In this document: positions 56,568 through 64,000 of the stretch, one piece after another
Layout of the letters: the number at the start of each line of letters is the position of its first letter
Position numbering within the stretch: the first letter of the stretch is position 1
Origin: Gaertneriomyces semiglobifer
Taxonomy: Eukaryota > Chytridiomycota > Chytridiomycetes > Spizellomycetales > Spizellomycetaceae
Assembly: GCA_025558075.1 (NCBI GenBank)
Contig: JAHLKF010000004.1
Span: 868,001 to 932,000, forward strand
Direction: 5' to 3'
DNA: 64,000 nt
Position numbers and translations under genes: made by a program
The notes under the pieces: model-generated
Databases searched by the model: none
Told to the model about the DNA's origin: nothing
What the model saw: only the letters and a program-made list of their open reading frames with translations

Positions 56568-56999
56568 TTCCCAGTTCAGTGAGGTGAGGCTTTGTTTTGT
56601 TGTGGCAGCTTAACGAAATAGGGCGAAGAATTCGATGTCCCCAACCCACAGTCAATTGCTTTTGAGGTCCTCTGCATAATGGCTACGCGTGAGGACTTGG
56701 GTACTCGCTGTGGGAAAGTAGGCGCATCTCAAGTTATTGGAACACAAGCAAGCAGTCAAGAGGACAAGAAGTGTGGAGTATATATATAAAGCTTCGTAGT
56801 ATTATATATTAAAGCAGAACAAGATTATAAGAAGACACTGGACCTGTCGGTTTCGCTTACACAAGAGCTACTAACAAGGAACGCCACGAGAAGGCCGTCC
56901 AGTATGGTTCCTCAGTAATAGGTTTTGTATCTACTGCACCATCCACGCCGCAGCACAGCTGGGCTCCCTATCCTCCCCTATGTCGGCATCCTCTGTCCT

Positions 57000-57965
57000 C
57001 CTCACAACACCAAGTCCTCTGCGCTGCTCACAAGTCCAACCGGCCTCCTCCCAATAACAAGTCCTCTGTCCACCTTCTCACAACAACAAGCCCTCGATCC
57101 TCCTCACAATAACAAGTCCACCGTCCTTCCACACCCTCACAACAACAAGTCCTCAGTCTTCCTCAAGCAAGCCCTGTGTCCACCTTCTCAACAACAAGCC
57201 CTCGATCCTTCTCATAACAACAAGTCCATTGTCCTTCTCACAGCTCCGCACCCTCACAATAACAAGTCCTCTATCCACCTTCGCAACAACAAATCCTCTG
57301 CGCCAAGTCCACTGCGCATCCTCCGTCCGTCTCAACATCAAGCCCTTTGTCCACCTTCCCACAACAACAAGCCCTCGATCCTTCCCTCAACAACAACCCC
57401 TCTGTCCACCTTCTCAACAACAAGCCCTCGATCCTTCCCACAACAACACGTCCTCTATCCACCTCTCAACAACAACCCCTCTGTCCACCTTCTCAACAAC
57501 ACGTCCTCTATCCACCTCTCAACAACAAGCCCTCGATCCACCTCTCAACAACAACCCCTCTGTCCACCTTCTCAACAACACGTCCTCTGTCCACCTTCTC
57601 AACAACACGTCCTCTGTCCACCTTTTCACCACGTCCTCTATCATTCTTTCCACAACAGCAAGTCCTCTGCGCTCAAGTCCATTGCGCATCCTCTATCCTT
57701 CTCACAACGACCAAACTTCTCACAACAAAACAAGCCCTCTATCCTTCTTCTCACAACAGCAAGTCCTCTGTGCTCCTCACAAGTCCACTGCGCTCAAGTC
57801 CACTGCGCATCCTCTATCCTTCTCACAACAACCAAACTTCGAACAACAACCAAATCACAACAAAACAAGTCCTCTGCGCTTCTCACAAGTCCACCGATCC
57901 TCCGCCCATCCTTCTCACAACCACCAATCTTCTCATAACAACAAGTCCTCTGCGCTTCTAATCCT
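57000..57965. repeat. C/A-rich ~27 bp minisatellite
   Basis: About 950 bp of degenerate tandem units of the form CTCAACAACACGTCCTCTGTC plus CACCTT, mostly 26-27 bp, best ordered at 57380-57625 and more decayed on both sides, where units with GTCCACTGCGC appear. G is scarce on the plus strand (C, A and T dominate). Because the period is near 27 and stops are rare, long frames (337 and 266 codons) are open in all three plus frames at once. They share the same Ser/Thr/Pro/Asn-rich composition, so I treat them as a by-product, not as genes. Confidence 0.85.
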
Positions 57966-58039
57966 CTGCGCTTCTCATAGTCCACTTCCCATACCTCCCT
58001 CCCATACCCCAACCCGACCACTTCACTAACGAGACAAAA

Positions 58040-59382
58040 GGGAGAGGGAGGCAGGAAGGGCGGCCCCCTTTTATATTCGCGAGCGTCTCTGGGGGACGGA
58101 CCACTTTTTGGGCAATCGATCGCGTTATCTGGGCCCTGGGAATGGGTCTAGATCCAGAACGCGTCACGCCTTCCGCTTTGCCATGCGAGGTCCCTTCACT
58201 TTTTTATTTTGCTTTACCACTTTTGGGTAGATTGCCTCATTATCACGCCGGTGCCCGCAGGTACCCGTGCAATTCCATGTAAATAATTAATAGTGGCCAT
58301 TGGCTAAGGGATGGTGTCCAACGTCGGATGCACATGGGTGCAAGATCGAGAGTGACTGGGCCTGGCAGAGCTCATGCCGGACGACGCCGGATGAACTTTT
58401 ATGACACAATGCCAGCTCATCCCACGGGGCTATCTGCCAATGGCGGAATGACCTCCCTGAACAGGTTGGCTGAGGGTGAAGTGTTCTTGCCACATCTTTC
58501 TTGCTTTCTTTCTTTCTTTTCGTGCTTTTCCTGCTTTTCTTGCTTTTCCTGCTTGTGGATGGATACAGTCACGATCGCGATCACGATCACCCATGGCGGA
58601 ATGCCCTGATTTTTGTTAATTTAAACAGGTTCCCTTAATTGCATGTGCAGCCGAGGGTGACGCGGACGTGTCATTGTCACATCTTTCTTGCTTTTCCTGC
58701 TCGCGTCACGGACGGGCACGTTGCTCGCCCCATGGCGGAATGACCCACTTGCAATTAATTGTCCCCATCCGGGTTTAATTTACCTCCGCCACCACATGCA
58801 GACGCAGATGCGGATGCCAACCTCCTGGTCCCTTATCTGTCCACGACGGCGTTCCAGTCGTAGATCATGATTACGTTGAACGTTGACCCCAATCTGCGTT
58901 CTTGTCAAAACACCGCTTGACGACGGGTCTATCGATATCTCAGGACTTGTTTATTGTGAGGTGGATGTGGAGCAAGAGGCCATTGTCAGTGTTGATGTCG
59001 CTGGGTGCTCCTGGGAAGGTCTTCGGGCGCGTGGGAAAATCGGGTTTGTCTGTACGGGTTCAGCATCAGAACTCTTGTAGGCTGGTCGGGAAGCCTCTAC
59101 TAACCACCGAGAGCGCTCGGGTGCAAGGGACGTAAGGGACGTGTGCGGCCACGGCGAGATTTCCGGTTAGTCAACTCATTTCAGACTATGAGCCGACCTG
59201 ACCTGCATGCCAAATGCGGTGGATCTGTGAAAAGTGAGAGAAGGACATGAGCGTACGACGTTAACCCAACGGCCCCACTCTGCTGATTCTAGGCGGATAG
59301 TGTGGTATTATGAACTCGCTCTTATGGGTATAAACATTTGAAACAAGAAAGGCTACACACGAATGCTAATGTTTGCTCAAAA
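58040..59382. other. Gene-poor 1.3 kb stretch with decayed repeats
   Basis: No supported coding frame. Contains a pyrimidine microsatellite at 58496-58556 (TTCTTTCTTTCTTTTCGTGC and TTTTCCTGC units) and three ATGGCGGAATG repeats (separate entry). Two overlapping 65-77 codon frames at 58883-59135 show no motif. Confidence 0.5.
58440..58742. repeat. Diverged tandem segment, ATGGCGGAATG repeats
   Basis: The 11-mer ATGGCGGAATG occurs exactly at 58440, 58593 and 58732 (spacings 153 and 139). Between successive copies the same order recurs in diverged form: AACAGGTT, GAGGGTGA, CACATCTTTCTTGCTTT and TTTTCCTGCT. This indicates an old tandem duplication with microsatellite growth in the first unit. 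Confidence 0.7.
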
Positions 59383-61432
59383 TCACTCGTCCCTCGGCAC
59401 CGTACCGATCACCGAAGTCTTGTTCCCGCTACTATCCAAGTCCAAGTCATCTGCACCTTCCGAGTTCATCACGACCGAGCGCTGGAGTTTCCTTCCCATG
59501 TTCTCCGATTCAGGCTGATGTTCGCTCACTGGTTGGGCTTGAACGACGCTGAGTGTGCGCCGACGTTCTGAAAACTTTCTGTTCTGCTGGACGGCACCGG
59601 CAAATTGGATCACCATCTTGTGGAACGCCTTTTGAATCGTCCATCTGAGCAAGATTTTAGTATCCGGAAGGGATTGAAAGAAATGAGCATACAATGGTGC
59701 AAACACTTACAGTTCCGCGATACGAGAAAAACGAGGTCTTTGCACTCCGGACTCTTTGTCCACATCCGCTTGTAACACGTCTTGAAACTTGAAGTTTGAC
59801 AATAGAATCAAGTCTCTAGTGATTCGATGCAAGGCCCGAGCAAGTGCGAATGCAAACACGGTTGCAACCACACAGCCTGCCGCCACCATTGCCATAACAA
59901 TCCCAACCGTAGCCCGATTAGCCTCCTTTACAGGACCCATCACTCCGTCACTCTCGAGAAGCCCGACTACTTGCCAACGAACTCCCCGGGCCTCGCGGCG
60001 AAGGTGCTTGATCATGATTTGGTAAACTCCGTCCTCGAGGTCTACGGAGTCCGCACGGTCTTCCGGACACAAAGCGATTTGGTCACGAGGACAAACAGCT
60101 TCCACGTAATGGTATATCGCATGAATAATATTGTTCTGTTCCGCAAGTTCGGCAAAGGTATACAATCCAACTGCGATTCCTGCTTCGTCACGCTTATACA
60201 GGTCCAGCTGAGCGGACGGGACCGTGGAGCCAACAAGCATTGGTACCCCCTTGACATATCCGAGAATCGCAAGGTGTCCTTTGTATGGTACTTGTCCCGC
60301 TAGTCTCAGGAGGAGCCGGTTCAGGAACGAGAGGGATAGATCAGCGGCCAGTGTGCCAATGTAACCGTTGGCGTCGTACACAGCGCGAGCGTACGTTTTC
60401 CAACCGGTCCCTCCCCACACTTCTATTTCTGCCCAATGCCGATCAGTGGGGTCGTTCAGGTCGAGCCCCTGTATTCCAGATGAGTCAAAAATCAATACCA
60501 ATGGAACTTACCCTTGAAAGTGTTCAAGGGAACCCACCTCAACCCAATAAGAATTTGTATAATCTACTACACCATTGTCCGCGATGGGTTCTGTGCCAAT
60601 GGTGTTCAAGGTCTCATCTATTTCCCATTCAGAACTGGCATAATCCACATCGTGGCGATATTCAGAGTATCCTCCGTCAACCGTTCGGCTGACACCAACC
60701 AAACGCCCACCATCGAGCAATAAATTCAACGAGGAAAACCATCCTTCGCCGGTGCCATTCTTGGCTATCAAGGTGTTCAGCTACGGAGTATATACTAAGA
60801 AAACCTATGCCCGCTCGAGACAAATATTCAAATTTCACCTACGAATCGCTGATTCAACTCTTGGACTCCGAGAGGATCGGATGGGGTTGGATTTAATCTG
60901 GCAACTCCAGTTTCGAAGTCGCGCGCGAAACTGTCCACGGTTTCTTCAGTTTGCGCCAAGGCAGCATTGATACCGTCGATCATTCGCGCAACGACCTGAC
61001 GGTAACGAGGAATCGTTATAACAAAATTCAAGATTTTCTCAGCAACGAACGGTTATGTGCTTGACTAACCTGAAGCTCTAGTGCGTGCACCATTGTCTGT
61101 GCGGCCTTATTAGCAGCCCTATTGGTCCACCCCCATGCAAATAAAGCTGTAGCGAGTGACAGCACCGTCGTGAACGAGACTAACACCAGAATGATCGGCA
61201 GTCTCCCATGGCGAAGCCCGCGCAACATCTTTGACCATGTCCAGACACGCCTAGAAATAACTCTTTCCCCATCGGCATTCGTTGACATGGTTTGTCCCGT
61301 GGAACTAATTACTGAGCCTGCACGAGGCGCTGGCGCTTGGGACATGCTTGGCCGACATTGTGTATTTTGTAATGCATCTGGCAAAACAACCTTAGCAGCC
61401 GTAGAACTGCGCTTTGGCCCCGGAGTAGTCAT
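59383..61432 (-). CDS. Cache-domain transmembrane sensor with HAMP-like linker
   Basis: 592 residues in five exons: 61070-61432, 60843-60995, 60538-60780, 59711-60468 and 59383-59644; introns 74, 62, 69 and 66 nt. ATG 61432 is the first in-frame start; a second Met lies 48 residues later. Topology: cytosolic Ser/Thr-rich N-terminus, helix 1 near 78-100 (RLPIILVLVSFTTVLSLATA), an extracellular double-Cache-like domain at about 105-430 (GEGWFSSLNLLLDGG; VWGGTGWKTYARAVYDANG; GYIGTLAADLSLSFLNRLL), helix 2 near 441-466 (VGIVMAMVAAGCVVATVF), then a HAMP-like helix and the linker RIAELWTIQKAFHKMVIQFA followed by VQQNRKF. That linker usually precedes an adenylate/guanylate cyclase or kinase domain. 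Here only about 60 disordered residues follow, ending VPRDE. Small-molecule sensing is inferred. Confidence 0.82.
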
Positions 61433-62229
61433 CCCTTTTTGTGGCTCAACTATAATGCTAAGAAACCTTCTTGGATATTGGAAGCAACCTGTAGTGCCTC
61501 ACCAGTCCTTTAAGTAACTAGGTTCGCATGGCGCTGTCATCCCCGGATTGGCGGGGAGGCGAGGGCATATAAACCCCATTATGCAGTCCTAATGGATCAT
61601 GCTATTCTGACTATATTAAGTACGTGTACCAGTAGATTGCATTGTGCTGTTTGGGTGAGTCGGGTTCTATGTTAAGCTCCACATTCAGATCGTCTACATG
61701 TTGAATCGGACAGAGAGGTCTCAGAAAATGGAATGCATAACCCCAACTGCCGTATCCCATTGCGACGGTCACTATCGGGGTATTCAAAGCATTGCATTCT
61801 TGAAATAGCATCCTATTGCGTACTAGTTGGGGGTCATTGGAGGGCGCGTAGGCGCGCACTTACGTAATCTCCGCTCGGACGTCGACGCGTTGCTGCGCTT
61901 TTCCAGTGATGAGGAACATTGTTGAAGGGTGACAAGTTCATCATCAGTACGATCTAGATATGCCGGAATACCTGAAAACGTTCAAAGAGATGTTCGGCCT
62001 GACGCCTACGCGTTACGGTAATCCTGGTGGAGGACGTAATCCTTCAGCAATCAACGTACTTTGACGCGACAGACGTGTCGACGCTTCCTGCTTTTCGCGC
62101 TAATATAAAAAGGGCTCCTACCGGCTACCCTCTACCCATCTGCTTTCCATCATTGTCTCGCAGTTTGTAGGCGATTCTAGATAGAGATCAAGATATCAAA
62201 CGTTCTCAACATACCCACGCACTGCAAAC
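61433..62229. other. Divergent intergenic region (Cache sensor / secreted protein)
   Basis: 800 bp between the two start codons. An 82-codon minus frame at 61611-61859 has no signal peptide, motif or splice context and is not called. A TATA box for the secreted protein lies at 62104. Confidence 0.5.
62104..62112 (+). promoter_or_regulatory. TATA box of the secreted Thr-rich protein gene
   Basis: TATAAAAAG 118 bp before the ATG at 62230, followed by a C/T-rich leader. Strong core-promoter match, consistent with a highly expressed gene. Confidence 0.65.
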
Positions 62230-63523
62230 ATGCGTTCTACTTCTGTCTACCTTCCCGCCTTCCTGGCCGCTCTCAGTTGCGTGTACGCGGCTCCTGCACC
62301 TCGTCCTGAGGTTGCCTTTGGAGGATTGCCTTCGCGCCACCTCTTTGACCGTCAAGGCGGTCCCACCTGCGACCTGAGCTTTGGTACTATCGCGGGAGAC
62401 AACACGTTTGGTTCCAACCTCTTTGTTCCTGGTGATGCCTGGCTTCAAGGTTTCGTTGTGCCTGCAACCAACAATGGAACTTTGTGTGGGTTATCCCTTG
62501 CGGTGCGGCCTCTATTCGGGGCGACTGCAACCGCGACTCTGAGTCTTTTCGGAAGTGATACTCCACAAAATGAGGTAGCGCAATCCAACGCTATTCCTAT
62601 CGCTGAAGCCACTGCAACGTGAGTATAAGATCTGCCTACTTCTCATTGATAGCGCGAGAAATCCTGATTCGTCTCTTCGTAGCACGGAGGAAGGATCCAA
62701 CCGCCTTCGGTTCAACTTCTGCGGTGATAACTCCGTTCCCTTGATTGAGGACGACACTATCACTATGACTGTCAACTTCACTTCAGCTAGCGCGGCTGGT
62801 GTGCCTCTCACACTTGAGTTCAATCCCGAGAATGCCTTCGGAGTTTTCCTTGGCCCGACATTCCCCGGCGAACTTCTCATCCTTAACCAAGGCCTGATCT
62901 TCAACCTCACAGTGAGCACCTCTGGTGAGGTTCTTTCTTGTGGAGGTGGCGAGCCTACCCCCGGTCCGGGAGACGCTACGACGATTGCTACACAATGGGA
63001 GACTACCACTACCACTGAGACTGAGCCAACCGCCACGGTTCCTCCTCCAGCTACGATTAGCACTGTTGAAAGCACTGTCATTATCCCAACCACGTGGGAG
63101 TCTTCTTCCGCCGTCACTCCCACTTCTGAGCCCACTGTTACTACTACTCCTACTACTACTCCTACCACTGCACCAACCACTGCACCAACCACTGCTCCAA
63201 CCACTGCTCCAACTACTGCCTCAATTACTACGACTCAAATCGTCACGATCCCTACCGTGCCCCCAACTACAACTACCACCACACCTCGACCCACCGAAAC
63301 GCCTAACTGCCCCGAAGACGTGGACTCTCTACGTCCTGGCGCCTGGTCCACCTGTGAGACGGCCAAACGTTATGCCGCCTGTATCGGTGCTCCCACCCTC
63401 ATCCACTGCGCTGCCCTCTCCTGCTACCCCAACCAACTGACCAGGGAGTACCTCGACCAGTGCAAGAACCTGGAAGACTGGGCGCGCATTACTCACGATG
63501 GCAAGGTCCCTACTAAGTGGTAA
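62230..63523 (+). CDS. Secreted Thr-rich mucin-like protein with Cys-rich C-terminus
   Basis: 409 residues from exons 62230-62618 and 62683-63523 (64-nt intron). A clear signal peptide (about 20 residues, cleaved after VYA) leads to a beta-rich N-terminal domain at about 25-230: GPTCDLSFGTIAGDNTFGSN, GLSLAVRPLFGATATATLSL, LRFNFCGDN. Residues about 245-340 are a Thr/Pro/Ser-rich linker with tandem Thr-Ala-Pro-Thr repeats, an O-glycosylation stalk. The final 70 residues hold seven cysteines (CPEDVDSLRPGAWSTC, AACIGAPTLIHCAALSC, LDQCKNLEDWA) and no GPI signal, so it is probably released or wall-associated. I do not recognise either domain. An AATAAA lies 190 bp after the stop. Confidence 0.88.
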
Positions 63524-63867
63524 AGCCGCTGCGCTTCCACGTGTGCTTGATCCCATCCACTGGAATGGAGGGACACTGTTTTATTTAACCGTTTGTACGT
63601 TTGTAACCTTACCTGTTGTTGTTGTTGTAAATGCCCCCGCCGTGAAACTTTGTAAACTTTGTGTGTGATGTGCTTTGGACTTAGAGAGAGAAAAAATATG
63701 TACGATAGTGAACAATAAACGTGTACGTGATCACGGAAAATGCATAACGGACCTTTCCATGTTTCTCTGGGCAGCAGCGCTGAAATCCGACGTCACCTCA
63801 CGTAACATCCTCCTTCTCCTTCAGTACCTGCGCAATATTTTTTCGTGTCTATGCCACAGCAACTTTT
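63524..63867. other. 3' flank of the secreted protein gene
   Basis: Contains GTTGTTGTTGTTG at about 63613 and an AATAAA at 63714. No supported gene in this stretch. Confidence 0.45.
63714..63719 (+). terminator. AATAAA polyadenylation-type signal
   Basis: AATAAA 190 bp past the stop of the secreted Thr-rich protein, after a GTT-rich run; a plausible 3'-end signal. Confidence 0.45.
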
Positions 63868-64000
63868 CATGTTGAACTGTCGTTGTCGACAAAGATGAAC
63901 TTGCCAGTTACGCCGTACGCAAGAATAGCAACCGCCGCGGTAGCGACGGAGAAAAAGTTAATTCTTTTGGGCGGGAACGTACGTGATGGTAGCGGGATCA
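63868..64000 (-). CDS. C-terminal end of an unidentified membrane protein (partial)
   Basis: A minus-strand frame of 43 codons enters from the right edge and ends at a stop at 63868-63870. It reads FPPKRINFFSVATAAVAILA, then YGVTGKFIFVDNDSST: a basic stretch, one hydrophobic helix and an acidic end, like a small single-pass protein. Only the tail is inside the window; a splice site or another frame cannot be excluded, so I am not sure it is expressed. Confidence 0.45.

Noticed and set aside
56745..56935. Possible solo LTR (TATATATATAAAG, ...TACACAAGAGCTACTAACA)
   Set aside because: Resembles copia-type LTR ends, but I find no matching second copy, no clear TG...CA ends with target-site duplication and no primer-binding site.
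56925..58029. Three long overlapping frames (up to 337 codons) rich in Ser, Thr, Pro, Asn
   Set aside because: All are translations of the ~27-bp minisatellite in different phases; the protein sequences mirror the DNA repeat and have no independent support.
61611..61859. 82-codon minus-strand frame (FHFLRPLCPIQHVDDL)
   Set aside because: Isolated, no signal peptide or motif, and no splice context; likely chance.

Overview
The window is a 64 kb piece of a nuclear fungal genome, most likely from an early-diverging zoosporic (chytrid-like) lineage. The genes are single-copy eukaryotic genes, and most are broken by very short introns. About 85 introns could be resolved by eye. They are mostly 49-96 nt, usually near 60 nt, with GT donors (one clear GC donor) and CTAAC/CTRAY-like branch sites. 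The fungal assignment rests on an ENA-type cation ATPase, a bestrophin of the fungal/bacterial type, a GATA type IVb finger and a secreted Thr-rich protein. The early-diverging assignment is an inference from VMP1, a Spen/SPOC protein and a Cache-domain receptor, which I do not expect in Dikarya. No rRNA, tRNA, CRISPR or intact transposon was recognised.

Layout. 1-1014: 3' part missing of a secreted S1/P1 nuclease (minus). 1683-8614: compact block of R3HCC1-like protein, PP1 inhibitor-2, glucose-6-phosphate 1-epimerase, Sir2 deacetylase and La protein, with gaps of about 70-150 bp. 8654-12384: a large Spen-family protein (minus). 14095-23016: DH-PH Rho GEF, PP4 catalytic subunit, mevalonate diphosphate decarboxylase, VMP1. 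23468-30564: an unrecognised four-to-five-helix membrane protein, bestrophin, ENA-like P-type ATPase. 30774-39381: HEATR6-like HEAT protein (16 exons), dynein light chain LC8, GATA factor, histone H1. 41159-50048: C2H2 factor, MutY glycosylase, PSMG4, a GlpA-like flavoprotein with a BFD-type iron-sulfur tail, and an unrecognised coiled-coil protein. 50660-55865: TMEM135, an orphan seven-helix protein, and a small USP-fold protein that lacks the catalytic cysteine. 55866-59382: gene-poor, repeat-rich block with a direct repeat, a ~27 bp C/A-rich minisatellite and diverged tandem segments. 59383-64000: Cache-domain membrane sensor, secreted Thr-rich protein, and the tail of a gene that leaves the window.

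There is no operon and no obvious dedicated pathway cluster. The loci are mostly core cell-biology genes: chromatin and RNA (Sir2, H1, La, Spen, R3HCC1-like), phosphatase control (inhibitor-2, PP4), isoprenoid and sugar metabolism, ER/lipid-droplet/peroxisome membranes (VMP1, TMEM135), ion transport and DNA repair. Several neighbours are divergent or convergent pairs with very short shared spacers. The items most worth following up are the Spen protein, the pseudo-deubiquitinase, the Cache sensor with no visible output domain, the flavoprotein with an extra N-terminal Cys cluster, and the minisatellite block.
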